Both the position numbers and the translations under genes were made by a program. A DNA stretch of 28,296 nucleotides, taken from Prevotella sp. UBA4339. GTDB taxonomy: Bacteria; Bacteroidota; Bacteroidia; Bacteroidales; Bacteroidaceae. The notes under the pieces were generated by a model that did no database searches, was not told the origin of the DNA, and was given only the letters and a program-made list of their open reading frames with translations. The stretch is from assembly GCA_002393725.1 (NCBI GenBank), contig DGTJ01000073.1, positions 1-28,296 on the forward strand, read 5' to 3'. This document shows, in pieces, positions 7,958 through 15,083 of this stretch (positions are counted from its first letter, which is position 1; each line of letters starts with the position of its first letter).

Positions 7958-8962
7958 TTATATTGATTTCTGATATGTTGCATTTCTCTGGCGCACTGCC
8001 TCATATATGAGGATGGCTGTGCTGACACTGACATTCAGTGAGTCGAGTCTTCCCAGCATCGGTATGCGGATATGTGCATCGGCAGCCTCGCGCCATTGTT
8101 GGGAGAGTCCTGTTGATTCCGTGCCCATGACGAGAGCTGTTGCCTGTCGCATGTCATAGTCGTAGTAATCATAGGAGTCCTGTAACTGTGCAGTTAGTAT
8201 CCTCACCTTGTTTTCCTTCAGAAACGTGATGCACTCTTTTGATGAGCAGGTGGCTATTGGCACACTGAAAACTCCACCGATGCTGGCACGGATGAGGTTG
8301 GGATTGTATACGTCTGTCAGTGGGTCGCACACTATCACGGCATCTACATTCGCTGCCTCGGAAGTACGCAGGATAGCTCCAAGGTTTCCAGGCTTCTCAA
8401 CACTCTCAAGAACAACGATGAGTGGATTTGCCTTGTTTAGCCTGAGGTTCTTCAGACTATGGTCTTTCACCTTCGCCACAGCGATAATTCCCTCAGTAGA
8501 GTCACGATATGCCATTTTTTCGTAAACCTGGGAAGTTACGAGGGTTGTGATGTTCGAGGATGGAGGAAAGATTCTCGAGGAATGTGGAATGTGGAATGTG
8601 GAATGAGAAATGTTTTGCGATGAGTTTCTATCGCCATTGCCCTGTGTTTTTTTCCCCTCAGCATTTCTCTTTTCCTCAGCATTTCTCTTTTCCTCAGCAT
8701 GATTTTTCACCGCAGCATGAGTATTCTCATTCCACATTCCACATTCCACATTCCACATTTCACATTCCACATTACTCGAGACACCTTCCTTCCTCCTAAA
8801 AATCTCCTCCACCTCATACCCGCAAGCGATGCAATGCTCAATCTCTCGCTGGCCTTCAACTACAAATAGCCCTTCCTCCCGTCTCAGTGATGACTTCTGC
8901 TGGAGGGCTACCACATGCTTTATCCTCGCATTTTGGGTGCTGGTAATTATGTTTTCTTCCAT
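7958..8962 (-). CDS. TrmH/SpoU-family RNA 2'-O-methyltransferase with internal repeat insert
   Basis: A 334-aa protein. The N-terminal substrate-binding part starts ITSTQNARIKHVVALQQKSSLRREEGLFVVEGQREI. The C-terminal SPOUT catalytic domain contains the three motifs VVLESVEKPGNLGAILRTSEA, VMGTESTGLS and RIPMLGRLDSLNVSVSTAILIYEA, including the knot-forming C-terminus. It should methylate a ribose 2'-OH in rRNA or tRNA using SAM; the target is not determinable. Residues about 61-137 are alien to the family: heptad repeats (NVECGMW), hexapeptide repeats (AEEKRN) and HSTFHIPHSS, encoded by a palindromic repeat element. Removing them leaves about 260 aa, the usual family size. The protein is still in frame, so the gene is probably functional with an exposed loop. 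It is the first gene of the operon with mtnN and luxS. Confidence 0.9.
   Translation of the reverse strand: MEENIITSTQNARIKHVVALQQKSSLRREEGLFVVEGQREIEHCIACGYEVEEIFRRKEGVSSNVECEMWNVECGMWNENTHAAVKNHAEEKRNAEEKRNAEGKKTQGNGDRNSSQNISHSTFHIPHSSRIFPPSSNITTLVTSQVYEKMAYRDSTEGIIAVAKVKDHSLKNLRLNKANPLIVVLESVEKPGNLGAILRTSEAANVDAVIVCDPLTDVYNPNLIRASIGGVFSVPIATCSSKECITFLKENKVRILTAQLQDSYDYYDYDMRQATALVMGTESTGLSQQWREAADAHIRIPMLGRLDSLNVSVSTAILIYEAVRQRNATYQKSI
8556..8800. repeat. Heptamer-armed palindromic element inside the TrmH-family gene
   Basis: The core runs from CTCGAG at 8574 to CTCGAG ending at 8780 (207 bp, exactly 69 codons). The arms are 31-bp perfect inverted repeats (8579-8609 and 8724-8754) built of three to four GAATGTG heptamers or their complement; the right arm has extra copies up to 8772. 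The centre carries an 18-bp direct repeat (8656-8673 and 8674-8691, CCTCAGCATTTCTCTTTT) plus a partial third copy. The outside flanks are also roughly inverted, GGAGGAAAG-like on the left and CTTCCTTCCTCC on the right. Confidence 0.9.
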
Positions 8963-8972
8963 ATTCGGGGGA

Positions 8973-9004
8973 CAAAGGTACGATTAAGTGAGCAAAAATC
9001 CAAA
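8973..9004 (-). promoter_or_regulatory. Promoter of the TrmH-mtnN-luxS operon
   Basis: On the minus strand TTTG (9004-9001) is followed after exactly 20 bp by TACCTTTG (8980-8973), a perfect match to the Bacteroidota -33/-7 consensus. The -7 element ends 10 bp before the ATG at 8962, so the leader is very short. It is back-to-back with the YfhO promoter. Confidence 0.8.
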
Positions 9005-9008
9005 TTTA

Positions 9009-9040
9009 TTTGGTTTTTTTCAAAGAAAGTGCTACCTTTG
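9009..9040 (+). promoter_or_regulatory. Promoter of the YfhO-fkp-GSCFA operon
   Basis: TTTG at 9009-9012, a 20-bp spacer and TACCTTTG at 9033-9040 match the consensus perfectly. The ATG at 9066 is 25 bp downstream. The -33 elements of this and the divergent promoter are only 4 bp apart. Confidence 0.8.
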
Positions 9041-9065
9041 TCGGCAAAATAAATACTTGCAAGTT

Positions 9066-11588
9066 ATGAATATTGTGAAAAAACTGCTGCCCGATGTGTT
9101 GGCAGTATTGCTTTTTGCCGTTTTGGCATTCGCCTATTTCTTCCCTGCCGACATCGAGGGGCGCATACTCTATCGCCATGATGCTTCGGCAGGAAGGGGT
9201 GCAGGACAGGAAGGTATCGAGTATTTGCAGAAGACGGGTGAACGTAGCCGTTGGACAAATGCTTTGTTTGGAGGTATGCCTACCTATCAGATGGCTCCTT
9301 CGTATAATTCTACCGACAAACTGGGCACAGTCATCAACGCCTATCACCTGTGGCTGCCTGAGAATGTGTGGTATGTCTTTGCCTACCTGTTGGGATTCTA
9401 TATCCTGCTGCGTGCCTTCGACTTCCGTCAGCATCTGGCTGCCTTAGGCTCTGTGATATGGGCATTCAGTACTTACTTCCTTATTATCATTGCCGCAGGA
9501 CATATCTGGAAGGTGTGGGCTCTGGCATATCTCCCTCCGTTGATAGCCGGTATTGTGCTCGCCTACAGGGGGAAATATTTATTGGGATTCATTGTCACGG
9601 CTATCTTTGCTGCCTTTGAGATTAATGCCAATCACGTGCAGATGACATATTATTACCTGTTTGTTATCTTCTTTATGATAATAGCTTGGCTGGTGGAGGC
9701 GATACGCGCGGGGCAGCTCATACACTTTGCCAAGGCTACTGGAGTATGTCTCGCTGCTGCACTGATAGGAATATGCCTTAACCTCTCCAACCTGTATCAT
9801 ACGTGGGAGTATAGTAAGGAGTCAATGCGTGGCAAGAGTGAACTGGTGAAGAAGAATACTGCAAATCAGACCAACAGTGGCCTGGAGCGCGACTATATCA
9901 CCCAATGGAGCTATGGTATAGGCGAGACTTGGACACTCCTTGTGCCTAATACCAAGGGCGGTGCATCAATGCCGCTGTCGATGAACGAGACGGCAATGAA
10001 GCATGCCGACAACAATTATATCGACATATATCAGCAGATAGGTCAGTACTGGGGAGAGCAGCCTGGCACCAGCGGTCCTGTCTATGTCGGAGCTTTCGTG
10101 ATGTTCCTCTTTATCTTTGGACTCTTTGTGGTGAAGGGACCCGTGAAATGGGCTCTGCTTGCAGCTACAGTCCTCTCGATAATGCTCTCATGGGGAAAGA
10201 ACTTCATGCCACTGACCGACTTCTTCATTGACTATGTGCCAATGTATGCCAAGTTCCGTACTGTGGCTTCGATACTGGTGATTGCGGAGTTTACTATTCC
10301 GTTGTTGGCGATGCTGGGGTTGAAGGAGGTCTTTTCGAGGAAGGAGAAAGGATTTTCGAGTAATGAGGAAGAAGTAATGAGGAAGGAGGATACCAAGTAT
10401 GCGCTGATAGCGCTTGCTATGACGGGTGGTGTATGCCTGCTCTTTGCTGTCATGCCGTCATTGTTCTTCAGCAGCTTTATATCGTCAAGTGAGGTGCAGG
10501 CCCTAAGGGGGCTTCCTGCCGAACATCTGCAGCCTATAATGAGTAATCTCACTGAGATGCGTAAGGCGATGTTCACAAGCGACTGCTGGCGCTCCTTCTT
10601 TATTATTATTGTAGGGGCAGGCATATTGTTCGCATCTATGTATGGTAAGCTGAAGAAGGAATATGCTGTGGGAGCCATGCTGGTGCTCTGTCTTATCGAC
10701 CTGTGGCCGATAAACAAGCGCTACCTCAACGATGAGATGTTCGTACCTAAGAGTGAGCGTGAGGCTCCGCAGCAGATGACTCAGACTGATGAGCAGATAT
10801 TGCATGACAAGAGTCTCGACTACAGAGTACTGAACCTGGCATCAAACACATTTAATGAGAATGAAACGTCTTATTACCATAAGAGCATCGGTGGCTATCA
10901 TGCAGCCAAGCTTCGCCGATATCAGGAGATGATCGAACAGTATATCTCTACCGAGATGCAGCAGACGATGAATGCCGTTGCTGAGGCTGGAGGGGATATG
11001 ACTAAGGTAAATGGTGACAGTATTTGTCCGGTACTGAACATGCTTAACACGAAGTACTTTATTCTTCCTCTGCAGGGCGGACAGACGGTGCCCATTCAGA
11101 ATCCGTACACTTACGGCAATGCTTGGTTTGTGGATAAGCTGCAGTATGTAAATAATGCTAATGAGGAACTGCTTGGAGTAGGCAGTATCGACCTTCGCCA
11201 CGAGGCTGTTGCCGACGCTAAGTTCAAGGCACAGCTTGGCGATGCTGTGGTGCAGGATACTGTAAGCCTGGTGAAGATTACTTCCTATGAACCGAATCAA
11301 CTGAAATATGACATCAACTCCGGCAAGGGTGGAGTAGTGGTATTCTCAGAGATATATTATCCCGGATGGACAGCTACCGTCGACGGTGAGCCTGCAGAAC
11401 TTGGGAGAGTCAACTATATCCTTCGTGCTCTCAATGTGAAACCGGGAAAGCATGAAGTAGTGCTTAGCTTCTTCCCTAAGTCAGTGGATACTACGGAGAA
11501 TATTGCCTACGCGGCTTATGCTGTGCTTATACTTGTGATCTTAGGTGGTGCATTCATGGAATATCGCCGTCGCAAAAACGTAGCTTAA
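9066..11588 (+). CDS. YfhO-family multi-spanning membrane protein
   Basis: About 840 aa from the ATG at 9066; the GTG at 8988 is in frame but lies upstream of the promoter, so it cannot be used. The N-terminus is a membrane helix (VLAVLLFAVLAFAYFFP) followed by a loop with FGGMPTYQM typical of the YfhO/GT-C-like fold, then about ten more hydrophobic segments, a soluble region (about residues 540-790) and a final C-terminal helix (IAYAAYAVLILVILGGAF). The sequence VVFSEIYYPGWTATVDGEPA is a strong YfhO signature. YfhO proteins modify cell-surface glycopolymers, probably as glycosyltransferases using lipid-linked sugars. Residues about 421-443 are Lys/Glu-rich and encoded by a heptamer-type repeat. 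The stop TAA overlaps the fkp ATG by one base, so the products may be made together. Confidence 0.88.
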   Translation: MNIVKKLLPDVLAVLLFAVLAFAYFFPADIEGRILYRHDASAGRGAGQEGIEYLQKTGERSRWTNALFGGMPTYQMAPSYNSTDKLGTVINAYHLWLPENVWYVFAYLLGFYILLRAFDFRQHLAALGSVIWAFSTYFLIIIAAGHIWKVWALAYLPPLIAGIVLAYRGKYLLGFIVTAIFAAFEINANHVQMTYYYLFVIFFMIIAWLVEAIRAGQLIHFAKATGVCLAAALIGICLNLSNLYHTWEYSKESMRGKSELVKKNTANQTNSGLERDYITQWSYGIGETWTLLVPNTKGGASMPLSMNETAMKHADNNYIDIYQQIGQYWGEQPGTSGPVYVGAFVMFLFIFGLFVVKGPVKWALLAATVLSIMLSWGKNFMPLTDFFIDYVPMYAKFRTVASILVIAEFTIPLLAMLGLKEVFSRKEKGFSSNEEEVMRKEDTKYALIALAMTGGVCLLFAVMPSLFFSSFISSSEVQALRGLPAEHLQPIMSNLTEMRKAMFTSDCWRSFFIIIVGAGILFASMYGKLKKEYAVGAMLVLCLIDLWPINKRYLNDEMFVPKSEREAPQQMTQTDEQILHDKSLDYRVLNLASNTFNENETSYYHKSIGGYHAAKLRRYQEMIEQYISTEMQQTMNAVAEAGGDMTKVNGDSICPVLNMLNTKYFILPLQGGQTVPIQNPYTYGNAWFVDKLQYVNNANEELLGVGSIDLRHEAVADAKFKAQLGDAVVQDTVSLVKITSYEPNQLKYDINSGKGGVVVFSEIYYPGWTATVDGEPAELGRVNYILRALNVKPGKHEVVLSFFPKSVDTTENIAYAAYAVLILVILGGAFMEYRRRKNVA
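10332..10392 (+). repeat. Heptamer-type repeat patch inside the YfhO gene
   Basis: TTTTCGAG occurs twice 21 bp apart (10332 and 10353), the first followed by GAAGGAG. TAATGAGGAAG occurs twice 14 bp apart (10361 and 10375). Spacings are multiples of 7. It encodes FSRKEKGFSSNEEEVMRKED between two membrane segments. Confidence 0.6.
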
Positions 11589-14263
11589 TGTTGAAGAAGT
11601 TGTTATCGTTGCCACCTAATCTGGTGGATGCTTTTCATGATGTGACTGGTCTCTCGAGTGATGAGTATTTCTGTACTTGTGATCCTGTAGGCCATCGGTT
11701 AGGCAGTGGTGGAGGTACTTCCTGGCTGCTTATGGAGGCCATGCGTGGCGACGGTGCCCGAGATTTCGGTGAGTGGCTTTCCAAAGATAAGCGGATACTC
11801 ATCCATGCCGGTGGACAGAGCAAGCGTCTGCCCAGTTATGCAGTGTCGGGTAAGGTCCTGATGCCACTGCCGGTATTCCGATGGGAGAGAGGACAGAGAC
11901 TGTCGCAGAACCTTCTCAGCGTGCAGCTGCCGCTATACGAGAAGATGATTCAGATGGCACCCGACAATATGCATACGATGGTTGTAAGCGGTGACGTGCT
12001 CATCCGGTCCACACAGCCGCTGCAACCAGTGCCTGAGGCTGATGTGGTATGCTACGGTCTGTGGCTCGATGCCTCAGTGGCAAGGAATCACGGGGTGTTC
12101 GTAAGCGATCGCCGCTCTCCGTCTGTACTGAAGCAGATGCTGCAGAAGCCGTCGGTAAAGACTCTCACAGAGATTCAGAAGGATCACTATTATCTTACTG
12201 ACATAGGCGTATGGCTCCTTTCCGACAAAGCCGTAAATCTACTCATGCAGCGTAGCAGTGACGAGGCTTCCGGCTTTAAGGAGTACGACCTCTATTCTGA
12301 GTTCGGCTGTGCCCTCGGCACGGAGCCAACACGTCCGGACAGCCTGCTCTCACAGCTGTCTGTGGCAATCGTACCGCTGGCAGGTGGCGAGTTTTATCAT
12401 TTCGGTACGTCGAGAGAGATGATCTCATCTTCGTTGAGGCTTCAGAATCTGGTCATCGACCAGCGTGAGATAATCCACCTGGACCGAAAGCCCCATCCAT
12501 CCATCTTCGTGCAGAATGCTATTACAAAGATACAGTTCACAGAAGAGAATACCAATATCTGGATAGAGAACAGCTTTGTTGGCGAGAAGTGGCATCTAAC
12601 CCATGACCATGTGATAACAGGTGTGCCGGAGAATGACTGGGAGATTAGTCTTGAGCCGGGCGAGTGTATCGACGTGGTGCCTGTTGGAGATGACGATTAC
12701 GAGATTCGCCGCTATCATATAGATGAACCGCTGAACAGCAATGCTCTGGCAGAGCGGGCAAATCTGCGCAGGCTGTTTGCCCAGCGTCGTGAGTACCGCA
12801 GACAGAACTGGTCTGCATTGGCACGAAACTGGCGGCATAGTGTGTTCTATCAGTTAGACCTCGCTGATGCCCAGGAGGAATTCCGCAGCGAAGGTATCCC
12901 CATGCCGGAGTCTCTTCCTGACGATGCCCCGCTGCTGATCCGCATCCACAATGCGATGTTTCGTGGTGAGAGCGAAAAGGCTTTCGGTCTGCTGCGTGAA
13001 GGCCTGATTCAGAATGTCGCAAAAAAACCGTCCCTCTGTGCGATGGATGATCAGATTGTGTGGGGGCGCTCTCCTGTCAGGATTGATATCGCTGGAGGCT
13101 GGACAGACACTCCGCCTTACTGTCTGATGGAGGGTGGAAACGTCATTAACCTTGCGATAGAGATCAACGGCCAGCCGCCGTTGCAGGTATATGTGAAACC
13201 GTCGAAGGAGTATCGTATAGTGCTCCGGAGCATTGACCTCGGAGCAATGGAGGTAGTGGAGACTGTCGACCAGCTCACCGACTTCATGCACGTCGGTTCT
13301 CCTTTCTCCATCCCCAAGGCCGCTCTCGTACTTGCCGGCTTCGGAAATTCTTCTTGCGTCCCTTCGGTAGCAAGCGGCAAGCCGATTACTTGCGTCCCTT
13401 CGTCATCAACCGCTCCCTCGTGCATTAACATTTCTCCTTCCTCCTTCCTCCTTCCTCCTTCCTCGAAAACCCCTTCCTCTTCTCTCTCCTCTCAGCTCGA
13501 ATCCTTCGGCTCTGGCATCGAACTGACCCTCCTCTCCGCCATCCCTGCAGGCAGTGGCCTTGGTACTTCAAGCATTCTGGCTGCAACGGTATTAGGAGCC
13601 CTCAACGACTTCTGTGGCCTTGGGTGGGACAAGAACGAGATAGGCTATCGCACTCTTATGTTAGAGCAGATGCTGACCACTGGCGGAGGCTGGCAGGATC
13701 AGTTTGGCGGCATCCTCGGAGGCGTGAAACTGCTGCAGACGAGTAGGGGATTCGATCAGAGCCCTAAGGTGAGATGGTTGCCCAATGACCTTTGGACCCA
13801 GCCGGAATACCGCTCCTGTCATCTACTTTATTATACTGGTATCACCCGTACTGCCAAGAGCATCCTTGCTGAGATAGTGCGGCGTATGTTCCTCAATCAC
13901 GGTGGTGAGCTCCGTCAGCTGCGTGAGATGAAGGAGCACACGATGGAGATGTATGAGGCGATACAGCAGAACGACTTCCGCAGGATGGGACTCCTGATGC
14001 GTAAGACTTGGATTCAGAACCAGGCTCTTGACTCAGGCACCAATCCTCAGTCAGTATCGTGCCTTACCGACCTCATCGATGACCTCTGCTTAGGCTATAA
14101 GCTCCCCGGTGCAGGCGGTGGCGGCTACCTTTATATGATAGCCAAGGACCCCGAGGCAGCTGTCCGCATCAGGCAGATACTGTCGGAGAACGGCACCAAC
14201 CGCAATGCCCGGTTTGTGGATATGTCACTGTCTACCACCGGACTTCAAATAAGTAGGAGTTGA
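11588..14263 (+). CDS. fkp: Bifunctional L-fucokinase / L-fucose-1-phosphate guanylyltransferase
   Basis: An 891-aa two-domain enzyme of the salvage route from L-fucose to GDP-L-fucose, which Bacteroidales use to fucosylate capsule and glycoproteins. The N-terminal pyrophosphorylase domain shows the nucleotide-binding segment HAGGQSKRLPSYAVSGKVLM (residues 73-92). The C-terminal GHMP kinase domain begins at about residue 492 (WGRSPVRIDIAGGWTDTPPY), with the ATP loop PAGSGLGTSS at about 652-661 and the GHMP C-terminal motif KLPGAGGGGYLY. Residues about 587-634 are a Ser/Pro-rich insert encoded by repeats, just before FGSGIELTLL. Bacteroides fragilis Fkp is somewhat longer (about 949 aa), so other regions are shorter. 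Start and stop codons overlap those of both neighbours, indicating an operon. Confidence 0.95.
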   Translation: MLKKLLSLPPNLVDAFHDVTGLSSDEYFCTCDPVGHRLGSGGGTSWLLMEAMRGDGARDFGEWLSKDKRILIHAGGQSKRLPSYAVSGKVLMPLPVFRWERGQRLSQNLLSVQLPLYEKMIQMAPDNMHTMVVSGDVLIRSTQPLQPVPEADVVCYGLWLDASVARNHGVFVSDRRSPSVLKQMLQKPSVKTLTEIQKDHYYLTDIGVWLLSDKAVNLLMQRSSDEASGFKEYDLYSEFGCALGTEPTRPDSLLSQLSVAIVPLAGGEFYHFGTSREMISSSLRLQNLVIDQREIIHLDRKPHPSIFVQNAITKIQFTEENTNIWIENSFVGEKWHLTHDHVITGVPENDWEISLEPGECIDVVPVGDDDYEIRRYHIDEPLNSNALAERANLRRLFAQRREYRRQNWSALARNWRHSVFYQLDLADAQEEFRSEGIPMPESLPDDAPLLIRIHNAMFRGESEKAFGLLREGLIQNVAKKPSLCAMDDQIVWGRSPVRIDIAGGWTDTPPYCLMEGGNVINLAIEINGQPPLQVYVKPSKEYRIVLRSIDLGAMEVVETVDQLTDFMHVGSPFSIPKAALVLAGFGNSSCVPSVASGKPITCVPSSSTAPSCINISPSSFLLPPSSKTPSSSLSSQLESFGSGIELTLLSAIPAGSGLGTSSILAATVLGALNDFCGLGWDKNEIGYRTLMLEQMLTTGGGWQDQFGGILGGVKLLQTSRGFDQSPKVRWLPNDLWTQPEYRSCHLLYYTGITRTAKSILAEIVRRMFLNHGGELRQLREMKEHTMEMYEAIQQNDFRRMGLLMRKTWIQNQALDSGTNPQSVSCLTDLIDDLCLGYKLPGAGGGGYLYMIAKDPEAAVRIRQILSENGTNRNARFVDMSLSTTGLQISRS
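13346..13490 (+). repeat. Repeat insert in the fkp kinase domain
   Basis: Two parts are seen. First a 14-bp direct repeat, CTTGCGTCCCTTCG, at 13353-13366 and 13389-13402. Then four perfect CTCCTTC heptamers at 13434-13461, followed by CTCGAAAA. Together they encode a low-complexity Ser/Pro stretch that interrupts conserved GHMP kinase sequence. Confidence 0.8.
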
Positions 14264-15072
14264 TGGATTTCAGGACGATAGTTGATATTCCTAAGCCGGA
14301 CTTCGAGATTGGTCCCTGCGAGGAGATGCTCTTCGTTGGGTCTTGTTTTGCCGACAATATCGGCAAGCGTTTCCAAGAGGAGAAATTCCCTTCTATAGTT
14401 AATCCTTACGGTGTGATGTACAATCCCGCCAGCATCCTCCACACCATCACCCGTCTCCTTCCTCCTTCCTCGATAAAAACCACCATCCTCACCCTCGGTA
14501 CCAACCACATCTACCGCCTGAACTCCACAGGCGAAATCGTCGACAACTGCCAGAAGCGCCCCCAGTCACTCTTTTCTGAAGAGCAACTCACTGTTGGGGA
14601 GTGTGCCGACTATCTGATGCAGGCCGTCACCCTTCTCAGGGAGAAGAATCCCGAGATGCATATCATCCTCACCGTGAGTCCTATCAGATATCGTAAGTAC
14701 GGCTATCACGGCTCTCAGCTCTCCAAGGCGACACTCCTGCTTGCAGTACATGAAGTATGTGCTACGATGCCTAATGCTGTGACGTATTTCCCTGCCTACG
14801 AGATATTGAACGACGAGCTGCGTGACTATCGCTTCTACAAGTCCGACATGCTTCACCCTTCAGACCAGGCGGTGGAGTATATCTGGGAGCGCCTGGTAGA
14901 GACTTATTTCTCTGAAGAGGCAAGGCGATTCCTCGATGAGTGGCGCCCCATCAAACAGGCGCTGGGGCATAAGCCTTTCGACCCACAATCGGAGGATTAT
15001 AAGGCTATGATGGATAAAACAATGTTAAAAATAGCTGAACTACAGAAAAAATATCCTACCTTTGCACTATAA
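14263..15072 (+). CDS. GSCFA-domain protein, apparently internally shortened
   Basis: A 269-aa protein from the ATG at 14263, which overlaps the fkp TGA by one base and has AGGAG 4-8 bp upstream. The family-naming motif is at about residue 25 (VGSCFADNIGKRF), followed by VNPYGVMYNPASI, LTLGTNHIYRL, ILTVSPIRYRKYGYHGSQLSKATLLLA and DMLHPSDQAVEYIW, an SGNH-hydrolase-like layout with the GSCF Ser and late DxxH. The family may act as an O-acyl esterase or transferase on glycans, but this is unproven. Between TITRLL and LTLGT the roughly 50 residues normally containing the FxHxGxWHSxxHH region (from memory) are missing; instead there is PPSSIKTTI encoded by two heptamers. Activity may therefore be lost or altered. 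Confidence 0.85.
   Translation: MDFRTIVDIPKPDFEIGPCEEMLFVGSCFADNIGKRFQEEKFPSIVNPYGVMYNPASILHTITRLLPPSSIKTTILTLGTNHIYRLNSTGEIVDNCQKRPQSLFSEEQLTVGECADYLMQAVTLLREKNPEMHIILTVSPIRYRKYGYHGSQLSKATLLLAVHEVCATMPNAVTYFPAYEILNDELRDYRFYKSDMLHPSDQAVEYIWERLVETYFSEEARRFLDEWRPIKQALGHKPFDPQSEDYKAMMDKTMLKIAELQKKYPTFAL
14455..14478 (+). repeat. Short heptamer scar inside the GSCFA gene
   Basis: Two CTCCTTC heptamers at 14455-14468 followed by CTCGATAAAA, nearly the same boundary as in the fkp repeat (CTCGAAAA). It sits at the apparent internal deletion of the GSCFA protein. Confidence 0.65.
15057..15064 (+). promoter_or_regulatory. -7 promoter element of murF-alr inside the upstream coding end
   Basis: TACCTTTG lies within the last codons of the GSCFA gene, 19 bp upstream of the murF-alr ATG. 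No TTTG is found 19-21 bp before it, so strength is uncertain. Confidence 0.45.
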
Positions 15073-15083
15073 TTTGAAACAAC

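Noticed and set aside
7945..8034. N-terminal extension of the nucleosidase to 8034
   Set aside because: It overlaps the upstream methyltransferase gene by 77 bp and precedes the conserved family N-terminus MRIGVIVAMDKE at 7944.
8579..8772. CRISPR-like array of short repeats
   Set aside because: The repeats are 7-bp tandem heptamers without unique spacers, arranged as inverted arms, and they lie in frame within a coding gene.
8988..9065. N-terminal extension of the YfhO protein from GTG 8988
   Set aside because: The consensus promoter at 9009-9040 lies inside this extension, and the hydrophobic first helix begins properly at ATG 9066.
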